Shown here: positions 23,277 to 31,516 of the stretch, piece by piece
Position numbering within the stretch: the first letter of the stretch is position 1
How the letters are laid out: the number at the start of each line of letters is the position of its first letter
Source of the DNA: an uncultured Actinomycetes bacterium
GTDB lineage: Bacteria > Actinomycetota > Acidimicrobiia > Acidimicrobiales > RAAP-2
DNA: 42,796 nt
Assembly: GCA_903828785.1 (NCBI GenBank)
Contig: CAIKNP010000013.1
Span: forward strand, 1 to 42,796
Direction: 5' to 3'
Position numbers and translations under genes: made by a program
Notes under the pieces: model-generated
What the model saw: the letters and a program-made list of their open reading frames with translations, nothing else
Told to the model about the DNA's origin: nothing
Database searches by the model: none

Positions 23277-24026
23277 CTAGCGAACCTCGAGGTATTCCCA
23301 TACTTCGGTGTAGGTCCGGCCGTTAGGAACGATGCCAAAGTAACGCTGGGCGGCGGCCAGTTTTGACAGCGTCTTACGATCGAAAACACCGGTAATTGGC
23401 GTCGTAAATCCGTCATTTCGCAGGAGGTGCTGGAGGGCTGCAACGAGAGCGCCACGGTTTCCGAACTGCAAGCGACCTGAGTAGCTACTGGTAAAGACCG
23501 TGAAAGTGGATGCCGAAGGGACCGAGTAGCGCAACATTCCGCTGGAGTACGACTGGTATTGCTTCCCGAGCAGAACGTTAGGGAACGGGCTATTGCGGTC
23601 CAAGACCGTAACGAAGGAGTTACGAGGCACCGGCACCGAACCGTGAACTCGAAGGCTGGATCGTTGGGTGTTTTGGATGCTGCCTTTGTAATACACAAAC
23701 TTAAAGGTTGACCAGCGCTTTACACCGCGAGTTATATAGTTGAAAGTCGGGGCGATCAGGGCCGCAGAAACACCCATTGACGTCGAACGAGCCGGGAGCG
23801 TGAACTTAAAGGGGACGTTGTTGTAGAGCACCGTAATAATGGTTGGCACAACTTGCTTAACGGTCACGACGCCAACAATGGTGCCACCACCGGCAGATCC
23901 ACCACCACCGGTGCAGCCGGTGCAGCCGTAACTCGTGCCCGCGGCAAGGGCGGGTGCGGCGCTAATAACGGACGAGGCAGCCAGAGCGACAACCGCCAAA
24001 ATCTTGGTGACGCGAAAAGTTCCCAT
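23277..24026 (-). CDS. Secreted peptidoglycan-binding-domain protein
   Basis: 249 aa with a Sec signal peptide (basic MGTFRVTK, hydrophobic core, cleavage near APALAAG). The mature start has a CTGCTGGGG cysteine-glycine stretch, then a beta-rich unrecognised domain (about 55-175), and at the C terminus a PG_binding_1-type domain (GNRGALVAALQHLLRNDGF..TGVFDRKTLSKLAAAQRYFG). It should bind cell wall peptidoglycan. It heads an apparent operon with the propeller-like and GT-C-like genes. The promoter is unusually complete: TTGCAT (24056-24061), a 17-nt spacer, TAAAGT, 6 nt, ATG. Composition here looks poorer in GC than the flanks. Confidence 0.75.
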   Translation of the reverse strand: MGTFRVTKILAVVALAASSVISAAPALAAGTSYGCTGCTGGGGSAGGGTIVGVVTVKQVVPTIITVLYNNVPFKFTLPARSTSMGVSAALIAPTFNYITRGVKRWSTFKFVYYKGSIQNTQRSSLRVHGSVPVPRNSFVTVLDRNSPFPNVLLGKQYQSYSSGMLRYSVPSASTFTVFTSSYSGRLQFGNRGALVAALQHLLRNDGFTTPITGVFDRKTLSKLAAAQRYFGIVPNGRTYTEVWEYLEVR

Positions 24027-24032
24027 GACGTA

Positions 24033-24061
24033 ACTTTACACAAAAGCCCTAGGTGATGCAA
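24033..24061 (-). promoter_or_regulatory. Leaderless promoter of the envelope cluster
   Basis: On the minus strand: -35 TTGCAT at 24061-24056, 17-nt spacer, -10 TAAAGT at 24038-24033, then 6 nt to the ATG at 24026. Both hexamers and their spacing are good, making this one of the clearest promoters in the window. Confidence 0.6.
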
Positions 24062-24070
24062 ATAGATTTG

Positions 24071-24120
24071 AGCTATCGCAAGCCTTTTTATCAGCACAAA
24101 CACGCTTGTTTCTGATAGCT
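24071..24120. other. Overlapping inverted repeats upstream of envelope promoter
   Basis: AGCTATC (24071-24077) pairs with GATAGCT (24114-24120), and TATCAG (24089-24094) pairs with CTGATA (24112-24117), so the two pairings share a right arm and exclude each other. An inner AAACA/TGTTT pair is also present. They lie upstream of the -35, so an operator is more likely than an mRNA structure for that gene. Confidence 0.3.
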
Positions 24121-24257
24121 GCCACCACCGAAAATCTCCGCGCTCAGTTCCTGGCCCGCTCCGCGAATCCACCCCGCACCTGCTCGAAGAGAGGGGCGAC
24201 CGCTAAGGGCACCACGTGTCCCTTGACCAGCTAGGGGATGACCCGGGAAAACCGCAA

Positions 24258-24713
24258 TTATTTCGACGAACAGTTAGCGGTTCGCCACGTCGCTAAGGCG
24301 CTTCGGGCCTTCTTCCACTTCGTAATTTCGTTGAAGGAGGCGGCATCCTGGGCTTTCGTAAACTTCACCTTCGCAATAATCTTGTCCACAACGTCAATTA
24401 TCGCCTGGCTAGCGCTCGTTGCCGCCACCACATTCGATCGCACCGCGACCGGTGATGTGGTTTGCCCCGCAAATTGGCTGTGATCATAGGTAATGGTGTT
24501 TTTTAGGTCCGGGTAGGTGTGTTTGGGCGGATGCTTTGATTCGTAGCTGGCGATATTGCTTAGGGCGGTGCACAGTTGAGTCCTGGCCACGGCGGATGCT
24601 GATTTTGTCGATTTGCCATTAAGGACGACGAAAACGCTGGCGGCGACGAATGCCGCCACCACAAGAATGGCTACCCGCTGAATGGTCGAGTTAAATCGTT
24701 TGGCTTTCGGCAT
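24258..24713 (-). CDS. Small membrane-anchored extracytoplasmic protein, unknown function
   Basis: 151 aa. A basic N terminus (MPKAKRFNSTIQR) and one hydrophobic helix (VAILVVAAFVAASVFVVLNG) are followed by about 115 residues outside, mainly helical and charged, with one cysteine in TQLCTALSNIASYESKH and one near the end (RTANCSSK) that could form a disulfide. No known family is recognised. The start at 24713 has GAGGGG seven bases upstream; an in-frame ATG at 24743 would add ten residues but lacks a site. The gene lies upstream of and on the same strand as the envelope cluster but is separated from it by 231 nt with a promoter, so it is probably separate. Confidence 0.65.
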   Translation of the reverse strand: MPKAKRFNSTIQRVAILVVAAFVAASVFVVLNGKSTKSASAVARTQLCTALSNIASYESKHPPKHTYPDLKNTITYDHSQFAGQTTSPVAVRSNVVAATSASQAIIDVVDKIIAKVKFTKAQDAASFNEITKWKKARSALATWRTANCSSK

Positions 24714-24947
24714 TGGTTCCCCTCGTGCATTGCTGCTCGCCATCTTAAGGGAATGCTCACCGAGCCCAGAAAATGTGCCTCGGGCTCCTCAGCCTAAAGA
24801 TGGTCCGGGCTTCCCCTTTTTCCTGTTTAGATACTGCCAGTGCGATGATCGAAGCCCTTCGGTCCAGACTGCGACGTTTTGGATGCAGGGCCGTTATGAA
24901 TTGCCCGTGATTGTTGTTACGGGGTGTTTTAAGACTCAACTGCGATG

Positions 24948-24953
24948 TAGGGT
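24948..24953 (+). promoter_or_regulatory. -10 hexamer, desaturase promoter
   Basis: TAGGGT, 8 nt before the GTG at 24962, with no Shine-Dalgarno site between. A 0-2 nt leader is expected. Confidence 0.4.
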
Positions 24954-24961
24954 GACGCTGA

Positions 24962-26107
24962 GTGAGTTCTCTCGAAGACCTTGGGAGCGTTAAGGCGCCG
25001 CCATCCGCGACCGACCGGTCCGGAGTCACCGGCTTCGCTGCGGCCCTGCACCAGGCGGTTGAGGATTGCCTCTCGAATGATGATCTCCTTAGGGCGCGTC
25101 GGCAGCTCCACCGAAAGGCCCTCATCATCAGCTTGTGGTTCGTCGCTGCCTACGTGGGAATCGTGCTCGCCACGGGTTGGATCCAAGGCCTTGCAGCCTG
25201 CACATCCTTCGCCTTCGCCGCGGCGGCCATTGGGTTCAACATTCAACACGACGCTAATCACAACGCCTTTTTTGATACGCACGGCGTCAAGCGCTTGACC
25301 CGGGCGAACCGACTGGTCGGCTGGAGTTTGTTCGCCATTGGGGCTGATGCGAACCGCTGGATATATAGACACGGCACCCTCCACCACGGATCGCCCAACG
25401 TCGTAGGCACCGATGCGGAACTTGATCTGGGTGCTTTGGCCCGCTTCGCCCCCGGGCAGTCCTGGTATTGGTGGCACCGCTACCAACACCTTTATATATG
25501 GCCCCTTTATCTTTTCGCGGCTTTCGAGATAATTTCGAGTGACCTCACTAGCCTCGTCCGCAGTTCACGGCAAGCCAATGGGCGAGCGCGCAAGCCCACC
25601 TTCTCGGATTTCGCGTCGGCCCTAGGTTCCAAACTTCTGGCCGGCTTCCTGCTGATAGGGGTACCGGCTCTGGTGCACCCCATTTGGACGGTAGTCCTGG
25701 GTGGCGTAGCCGTGCTGATGATGGTTGGCTTCTTGTTGGCCATGGTCTTGCAGGTGGCGCACATTGTCGAAGAGGCAGCGTTTGCCGAGGACAAGGCGAG
25801 TGTTCCCTGTCGTTGGCACGAGTGGCAGATTCGCACTTCTATTGACTTCTCACACAGCAGGGGATTTGTGGCCCGCATTATTCGCTGGCTGTGCGGTGGA
25901 CTGGATCACCAGGCAGAGCACCACCTCTATCCCCGCTTGCCGCACACGGCGTATCCCCTGATTACTGACGCCGTGTCGGAAGTCTGCCGGCAATTTGGTA
26001 TTGAGCGCTACACCCACCCCAACTATCGTTCGGCCTTGGCTTCGCACTACCGCCTCCTTCGTCGCCTGGGCAAAGGGCCAAACACCTCGGGTCACGCGAT
26101 CGAGTGA
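24962..26107 (+). CDS. Membrane fatty acid desaturase
   Basis: 381-aa di-iron desaturase that would introduce a double bond into membrane acyl chains. All three histidine boxes are present: HDANH (residues 96-100), HGTLHH (137-142) and HQAEHH (about 317-322, in DHQAEHHLYPRLPHTAYPLI). The form of the third box, beginning with glutamine after the first His, is typical of front-end or acyl-lipid desaturases such as linoleoyl-type enzymes. Hydrophobic helices lie around 53-90, 115-127, 160-178 and 205-250. No fused cytochrome b5 domain is seen, so an external ferredoxin or similar donor is needed. A stand-alone gene divergent from the small anchored protein gene. Regiospecificity cannot be told. 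Confidence 0.93.
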   Translation: MSSLEDLGSVKAPPSATDRSGVTGFAAALHQAVEDCLSNDDLLRARRQLHRKALIISLWFVAAYVGIVLATGWIQGLAACTSFAFAAAAIGFNIQHDANHNAFFDTHGVKRLTRANRLVGWSLFAIGADANRWIYRHGTLHHGSPNVVGTDAELDLGALARFAPGQSWYWWHRYQHLYIWPLYLFAAFEIISSDLTSLVRSSRQANGRARKPTFSDFASALGSKLLAGFLLIGVPALVHPIWTVVLGGVAVLMMVGFLLAMVLQVAHIVEEAAFAEDKASVPCRWHEWQIRTSIDFSHSRGFVARIIRWLCGGLDHQAEHHLYPRLPHTAYPLITDAVSEVCRQFGIERYTHPNYRSALASHYRLLRRLGKGPNTSGHAIE

Positions 26108-26190
26108 AGACTCGGTCCCTGGTGATGGCCTAGGCGCCAGGCTGGGTCGCGCCGCAGCCGTCCTGACGTGGCTAAGGACCCTTGAATGGC

Positions 26191-26196
26191 TATTGT
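26191..26196 (+). promoter_or_regulatory. -10 hexamer, tldD promoter
   Basis: TATTGT, 8 nt before the ATG at 26205, with no Shine-Dalgarno site. A near-leaderless transcript is expected. Confidence 0.4.
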
Positions 26197-26204
26197 AAAA
26201 GTCA

Positions 26205-27707
26205 ATGACCAAAAATGTTGATGCCGATTTTCTCGAATTACCCCTGCGAGAGGTTTCTGACGCCGCCATAGAAACTGCGCTGGCCTTGGGGGCCTCCCAC
26301 GCCGACATCCGGGTTGAACGTGTTCGCACCGGCATCTTGGAGCTGCGCGACACTCGGCCCGAAACGCAAACCGACGACAGTGTTTCCGGCCTGGGCGTGC
26401 GCGTCATCGTCAATGGCGCCTGGGGCTTTGCTTCGTCACCAGAAATTAGTGTCACTAAGGCGAAGGAACTCGCAATGACCGCCGTCGCACTGGCCAGAAC
26501 CAGTGGGCCACTCTCCACCGAAGAGATTGCGCTCGTGACTGAGCCGATCTACGCGAACAAGACCTGGGTGAGCGAGTACCTCATTGACCCCTTCGAGGTC
26601 AGCGCCAGCGAGAAGATTTCGCGTTTGGCCGACCTCAGCGCCACTCTCTTAAAGTCCTCCGCGGTGACCTTCACGTCGGCCGCCACCAAGTTCGTTAAGG
26701 AACAGAAACACTATGCCGACTCCTACGGCACTTCCACCACGCAACAGCGTGTACGCATGCAGACGCAGATAGAAGCCTTCAACGTGAGCGACGCGGGCTT
26801 CGAGGCGATGCGCACTTTGGCCCAGCCCGCCGGCTACGGCTGGGAATGGATGGGTGACGACATCTGGGACTGGACCGCGGAGATTGCCGAATTGCCTAGT
26901 TTGCTCGCCGAAAAAGTTAAGGCCCCCTCGATAGAACCGGGTCGCTACGACCTCCTCATTCACCCCAGCAATTTGTGGCTTACGATTCACGAATCAATTG
27001 GTCACGCCACGGAATTAGACCGCGCCTTGGGTTACGAGGCGAATTACGCGGGTACGTCCTTTGCCACGGTTGACCAGCTGAACAAACTTCAGTATGGGTC
27101 GGCCCTCATGAACGTCACCGGCGATCGCATTACGCCTCACGGACTCAGCACCGTGCATTACGACGACGAAGGTGTGGAGGCGCAGCAGTGGGACATCATC
27201 AAAGATGGACTCCTAGTGGGTTACCAACTCGACCGTCGGATTGCGGCGCGCGCTGGTCGTGACCGCAGCAACGGTTGCGCCTACGCGGACTCACCGAGCC
27301 ACGTGCCAATCCAGCGCATGCCCAATGTGTCGCTGCAGCCCAACCCCAGCGGACCGGACTGGGAGGGGCTGATCGCCAGCATTGACGACGGCATCATGAT
27401 CAAGGGCGACAAGTCCTGGTCCATTGACATGCAGCGCTACAACTTCCAATTCACCGGTCAGCAGTTCCACCGCATTAAAAACGGCAAGGTAGTGGGGCAG
27501 GTGAAGGATGCCGCTTACCAGGCCACGACCACCGATTTCTGGAGGTCCATGAAGTTAGTGGGCGGTCCCTCAACCTACGTTCTCGGTGGCGCGTTTAATT
27601 GCGGCAAGGCTCAGCCGGGTCAGGTCGCAGCGGTCAGTCACGGCTGCCCCGCTGCCGTCTTTGATCAAGTAAATATTCTCAATACTGTCGCGGAGGCCGG
27701 GAAATGA
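26205..27707 (+). CDS. tldD: Metalloprotease TldD
   Basis: 500-aa catalytic subunit of the TldD/TldE protease, which degrades unfolded peptides and matures some modified peptides such as microcins. The zinc motif HExxxH is intact: H262, E263 and H267 in IHESIGHATE. The N-terminal domain shows ADIRVERVRTG and the C-terminal one GGAFNCGKAQPGQVAAVSHGCP with the cysteine typical of the family. Length is normal for the family. Its stop overlaps the start of tldE (ATGA), so both subunits are made together for a heterodimer. No obvious precursor peptide gene was found beside it. Probably cytoplasmic. Confidence 0.95.
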   Translation: MTKNVDADFLELPLREVSDAAIETALALGASHADIRVERVRTGILELRDTRPETQTDDSVSGLGVRVIVNGAWGFASSPEISVTKAKELAMTAVALARTSGPLSTEEIALVTEPIYANKTWVSEYLIDPFEVSASEKISRLADLSATLLKSSAVTFTSAATKFVKEQKHYADSYGTSTTQQRVRMQTQIEAFNVSDAGFEAMRTLAQPAGYGWEWMGDDIWDWTAEIAELPSLLAEKVKAPSIEPGRYDLLIHPSNLWLTIHESIGHATELDRALGYEANYAGTSFATVDQLNKLQYGSALMNVTGDRITPHGLSTVHYDDEGVEAQQWDIIKDGLLVGYQLDRRIAARAGRDRSNGCAYADSPSHVPIQRMPNVSLQPNPSGPDWEGLIASIDDGIMIKGDKSWSIDMQRYNFQFTGQQFHRIKNGKVVGQVKDAAYQATTTDFWRSMKLVGGPSTYVLGGAFNCGKAQPGQVAAVSHGCPAAVFDQVNILNTVAEAGK

Positions 27708-29089
27708 TTTCGCCATCAGAACTCGTCGAAGGCATCATCGCCGAGGCGCAGTACCACGACTGCCTCGTCATTGTTCAGTACAAGACGCAGGCCAATTTGC
27801 GCTGGGCGTGCAGTACCTTGACGACCAACGGAGTTATCGCCGAGCAGCGCGTCACCGTGATTGCCTTCGTGGCCGTCGATGGCGGGATGGCCACTGGCTC
27901 GGTCACCCTTACTGACGTTAAGGCCAGCGAATACGCCGACATCGCCAAGGCCGCGGGCCTGGTGGCCCTCGCCGCGGGAAAGGCCGAAGACGAGGCCGAA
28001 CTCCTGAGTGATGTCCACAGTGGCGACTGGTCCGGTGCGCACCAGGCCACGGGACCGGAGGTATTCACTAGCTTCGCCCCCGATTTAGGCGAAATGTTTC
28101 GCCGATCGCACGCGGACGCTATTGAATTATTTGGCTACGCCGAACACTCCCACGAGAGCACCTGGATTGGTTCGAAGCGAGGATTGCGCCTGCGCTACGA
28201 CCAGCCGTCGGGCCGCGTGGAGATGACCGCCAAGTCGCACGCCCGTACGCGTTCCACCTGGGAAGGACGCGCCACCCGAGACTTCACGAACGTGTCGGTC
28301 GCTGACATGGACGCCAACATTCGACAGCGCCTCGAATGGCAGTCACGCATGAGCGAAGCGAAACCCGGTCGCTACCAGACGGTCGCGCCCTCGGGGGCCG
28401 TGGCCGACTTGATGGGCTACCTCCTCTATTCGGCGCCCGCTCGCGACGCCTTTGAGGGGCGCTCGGTCTTCGCCAAAAAGGGACAGAAGGGAAAGACCAG
28501 AGTTGGCGAGACTCTGGCTCGTTTACCGATAAACCTTTACAGCGATCCCGCATACGCCGGACTGGAGTCAGCCCCCTTCAACGTGGCGACCAGTACCGAC
28601 CCCTTCAATTCGGTGTTCGACAATGGCATCGCCCATAGCCGCTTGAATCTTCTTTCCGACGGGCGACTCGAAAATCTCATCACCTCTCGGGCCAGCAGCA
28701 CGTTCACGGGACTGAACTTCGCGCCCCCCGGCGACAATCTCATTATGGAGTTGCCGGGAGCCTCGGGCGGACTCGACGCCATGGTAGAGAAAGTGACCAG
28801 CGGTCTCCTGCTCACAACTTTTTGGTATGTTCGCGTGGTTGATCCCATCACCTTCTTGCTGACTGGGCTCACCCGTGACGGTATCTACGAAATCAAGGAC
28901 GGTGAAGTGATCGGCGCGGTGAACAACTTCCGTTGGAATGAGTCACCCGTTGATCTCCTGAGCCGCATGGTGGCGGCCGGCAGTACCGAAATCACCGCGA
29001 CCAGAGAACTCGAGCAGTTCATGCGAACCGCGGCGCCCGCCGTGGTTTTTGACGACTTCAATATGTCGACGGTAAGTCCAGCGAACTAG
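27704..29089 (+). CDS. tldE: TldE/PmbA, non-catalytic partner of TldD
   Basis: 461-aa TldD/PmbA-family protein without the HExxxH motif, so it is the partner subunit of the TldD/E protease rather than the catalytic one. Family features are the N-terminal domain with LVIVQYKTQANLRWACSTLTT, SGPEVFTSFAPDLGEM-like central part and the C-terminal domain ending GLTRDGIYEIKDGEVIGAVNNFRWNESPVDLL. Translation is coupled to tldD through the 4-nt overlap. A perfect 10-bp inverted repeat lies about 80 nt after its stop. Confidence in the partner role is high because of the pair arrangement. Confidence 0.93.
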   Translation: MISPSELVEGIIAEAQYHDCLVIVQYKTQANLRWACSTLTTNGVIAEQRVTVIAFVAVDGGMATGSVTLTDVKASEYADIAKAAGLVALAAGKAEDEAELLSDVHSGDWSGAHQATGPEVFTSFAPDLGEMFRRSHADAIELFGYAEHSHESTWIGSKRGLRLRYDQPSGRVEMTAKSHARTRSTWEGRATRDFTNVSVADMDANIRQRLEWQSRMSEAKPGRYQTVAPSGAVADLMGYLLYSAPARDAFEGRSVFAKKGQKGKTRVGETLARLPINLYSDPAYAGLESAPFNVATSTDPFNSVFDNGIAHSRLNLLSDGRLENLITSRASSTFTGLNFAPPGDNLIMELPGASGGLDAMVEKVTSGLLLTTFWYVRVVDPITFLLTGLTRDGIYEIKDGEVIGAVNNFRWNESPVDLLSRMVAAGSTEITATRELEQFMRTAAPAVVFDDFNMSTVSPAN

Positions 29090-29167
29090 GCCGGTCGCCT
29101 CAGCCCGGCCACGTCCGGGGGCTGTTCGCGCCGGGAAAACAGGGATATCCGGAGAATTGCCTCTGGT

Positions 29168-29198
29168 ACCCGCGCTATTGCGTCCCCTTAGCGCGGGT
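29168..29198. terminator. Perfect 10-bp inverted repeat after tldE
   Basis: ACCCGCGCTA, an 11-nt loop, then TAGCGCGGGT, a strong GC stem between tldE (stop 29089) and the SGNH gene (29263). No T run follows, so it is not a classic intrinsic terminator; U-less terminators occur in actinobacteria, and an operator is the alternative. Confidence 0.4.
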
Positions 29199-29242
29199 GG
29201 ATACGCCGAAAATCTCACTCGTTGATTGATGCTCTTATCATC

Positions 29243-29248
29243 TACACT
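29243..29248 (+). promoter_or_regulatory. -10 hexamer, SGNH/acyltransferase pair
   Basis: TACACT, 14 nt before the ATG at 29263, with TTGATT 15 nt upstream of it as a possible -35. The leader would be about 7 nt, longer than in the leaderless genes. Confidence 0.35.
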
Positions 29249-29262
29249 TACCTCGGGTCGAA

Positions 29263-30276
29263 ATGGGAAACATGAACGTCAAAACAACTTCGCGCGCGGC
29301 TGGACTGATTGTTTCTCTGGTCACCTTGCTTTCGCTGGGGGCGGTTCCCTACGCCAACGGTTCCACGCCAAGCAACCCAACGCTGGCGCAGCTGCAGGCC
29401 GACATCGCCACCTCGGCCAGCATTAACAAGGCGCCACCCGCCAACAGCGTGGTTCCCGTCATGAGCACGATGTTGATGACCAACGCTTTCTTGACCGTCC
29501 CCAACATGACCTCGGAGTGCTACGGCTACTCGCGCGCCGTGACCATGACCAACGCCAATGACTGCGTGTGGGGTCAAATTTCGGCCACGAAGTCGATTTT
29601 TGTTTTCGGTGATTCCAACGCCGCGATGTGGCTACCCACCCTCAACATTTTGGGTCAACAACTGGGCTACAAGATTTATTTCCTCGCCGCCCACGGTTGT
29701 GGCCCCTGGGCCTCGGTGCCAAATCTCTTCGGAACCAGTGGCCTCAAGTCAACACCCCTCTGCAATACCTTCGTCAATGACGCCATCGGGCTGGCGAACG
29801 CCCTGCACCCCGCCGTTGTTCTTCCTATCGGTCTCGAAGTTGGTTCGAAGCCGACCAATTCAGCCACGGTGGCGGGCGTCCAAGCGTCGACGGTGCAAAC
29901 TGTTCACGCTCTCGCGCCCAGCGGGGCCAAGGTATTGTTCCTGCAGCCCTTCCCCTGGTCCAGCGGAAGCTACCCGCGGAACTGCTTGGCTCTGCGCCCC
30001 ACCGCGATTACGAGTTGCGAGATGTCGCCCGTGGGCGCCGCCTCGTTTACGCAATGGAGTGCCGCCCTGGGTGTGACCCAGGCCGCCACTGCCCTCAATG
30101 TTCCCATGGTGCCCACCGAGAAGCTCTTTTGCACGGCCACACTTTGTCCGATTCTGGTCCTTGATTCGGGTGTGTACCACGACGTGTATCTGAATAATCG
30201 TCACATGATCAATACCTACGCGCAGTGGATTAGTACCGCCTTCATCCAACTCATCAAGCCCTATTTGCCCGCGTAA
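29263..30276 (+). CDS. Secreted SGNH-domain protein, partner of acyltransferase 3
   Basis: 337 aa with a signal peptide (MNVKTTSRAAGLIVSLVTLLSLG, cleavage near YANGS). The mature domain has the SGNH block I FVFGDSNAAMWLP with the nucleophile serine, AHGCGPWASVP, and near the end YHDVYLNNRHMINTYAQW, which may hold the catalytic Asp/His. Such SGNH domains usually form the C-terminal part of OafB/OatA-type O-acetyltransferases and move the acyl group to a surface sugar. Here the domain is a separate secreted protein encoded 11 nt before an acyltransferase-3 gene, so the enzyme is split in two. ATG 29263 is used; an ATG at 29272 with GGGAAA just before is the alternative. Confidence 0.8.
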   Translation: MGNMNVKTTSRAAGLIVSLVTLLSLGAVPYANGSTPSNPTLAQLQADIATSASINKAPPANSVVPVMSTMLMTNAFLTVPNMTSECYGYSRAVTMTNANDCVWGQISATKSIFVFGDSNAAMWLPTLNILGQQLGYKIYFLAAHGCGPWASVPNLFGTSGLKSTPLCNTFVNDAIGLANALHPAVVLPIGLEVGSKPTNSATVAGVQASTVQTVHALAPSGAKVLFLQPFPWSSGSYPRNCLALRPTAITSCEMSPVGAASFTQWSAALGVTQAATALNVPMVPTEKLFCTATLCPILVLDSGVYHDVYLNNRHMINTYAQWISTAFIQLIKPYLPA

Positions 30277-30287
30277 CGAGTAGCCGA

Positions 30288-31460
30288 ATGCGACGTCGCG
30301 CGACGGAAACGACGGCTTCGTACCGCTACGACATTCAAATCCTCCGAGGACTCAGTGTCCTCATGGTGGTGCTCTATCACGCTCACCTGGGTGGCCTCAG
30401 TGGGGGGTTCATCGGCGTTGACGTTTTCTTCGCTATTTCGGGCTACGTCATTACCAATAGTCTCACGAAATCACCGGGCCCCTTCTTCGCCTACCTGACG
30501 AGTTTCTACGCCCGACGAGTGCGACGCCTCTTGCCGGTCGCGACCATCGTTATCGTGGCCACCGTCTTTTTCGTGTACCACTACCTGACCTATTACACGG
30601 GCCAGGGCGAAGTGACCAGCGCCATATGGGTGGCGCTGTTTGCGGGCAACGTCCACTTCGCCGCCGTCGGCACGCAGTACCTCACCGCCACCGATCCACC
30701 CTCAACGCTGCAACAATTTTGGTCCCTGGCGGTCGAGGAGCAGTTCTACCTCGCGTGGCCCGTCATCTTCTACGGCCTGCGCTCCCTGTCGCGACGCTTC
30801 AGTCACACTCGAGACTGGCTCAGCATCATCGTGCTCGCCCTCCTCTGCGTGACGTCGTTGCTGTGGTGTCATCTCCAAGTGGGACAGAACCCGTCGTGGG
30901 CCTTTTTCTCGCCGCTGACTCGCTTCTGGGAAATTGGCGTGGGTGCCCTGCTCGCCGTGGTGGAAAAGCAGTTGACGATCCTGCGACGACCCTCCCTGGG
31001 CTGGCTCAGCGTCCTGGGCTACGCCGTCATCGCCTATTACGCGTTCACGATTGACGCCAACACGACCTGGCCCGACTTCGTAACGGCCCTGCCGGTGCTC
31101 GGGGCGGTGTTGGTCATTCTCGGTGCCAGCTACGGGCAACCCGACCCCGCCGCGAGGTTACGCACACTCGGCCGGCCCCTGGAGTGGATGGGTGAGATCT
31201 CCTATTCCTGGTACCTGGTTCACTGGCCGGTGACCATGATCGCCACCCTCTATTCCTTCAGTCCCCTGCCCGCCCACAGCCGCGTCGAATTGGCCCTGGC
31301 CTCGGTGGCTATCGCCGCCTTGCTCCACTACCTGGTGGAAAACCCCTTCCGCTACAACTCATTCCTCGCCCAGCGCAAGGGGCTGACGCTGAGCCTGGGC
31401 GCAGTTTTTATTCTGCTCAGCGTGCTGTGCAGCCTCGGGCGTCTCCACAACATTCTCTAG
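30288..31460 (+). CDS. Acyltransferase 3 family membrane protein
   Basis: 390-aa integral membrane O-acyltransferase with about ten helices. It opens with the family sequence YRYDIQILRGLSVLMVVLYH, containing the arginine of the RGL motif and the essential histidine, followed by GGFIGVDVFFAISGYVIT and the conserved RRVRRLLP in the first cytoplasmic loop. The region LQQFWSLAVEEQFYLAWP is also a family hallmark. These proteins carry an acyl group, usually acetyl, across the membrane. The usual fused SGNH domain is missing but is supplied by the preceding gene. Together they would acetylate an exported polysaccharide or cell wall sugar; the target is unknown. Confidence 0.92.
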   Translation: MRRRATETTASYRYDIQILRGLSVLMVVLYHAHLGGLSGGFIGVDVFFAISGYVITNSLTKSPGPFFAYLTSFYARRVRRLLPVATIVIVATVFFVYHYLTYYTGQGEVTSAIWVALFAGNVHFAAVGTQYLTATDPPSTLQQFWSLAVEEQFYLAWPVIFYGLRSLSRRFSHTRDWLSIIVLALLCVTSLLWCHLQVGQNPSWAFFSPLTRFWEIGVGALLAVVEKQLTILRRPSLGWLSVLGYAVIAYYAFTIDANTTWPDFVTALPVLGAVLVILGASYGQPDPAARLRTLGRPLEWMGEISYSWYLVHWPVTMIATLYSFSPLPAHSRVELALASVAIAALLHYLVENPFRYNSFLAQRKGLTLSLGAVFILLSVLCSLGRLHNIL

Positions 31461-31516
31461 ATCAGGTCGAAACACCCGCGCCCCGGATTCATTTCGAACA
31501 AGCCGTGACTCGCTGC

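Noticed and set aside
24238-24483. 81-codon plus-strand frame with a hydrophobic stretch
   Set aside because: It lies opposite the small anchored protein gene, which has a ribosome binding site and a clear N-terminal helix; the plus frame has no start signal.
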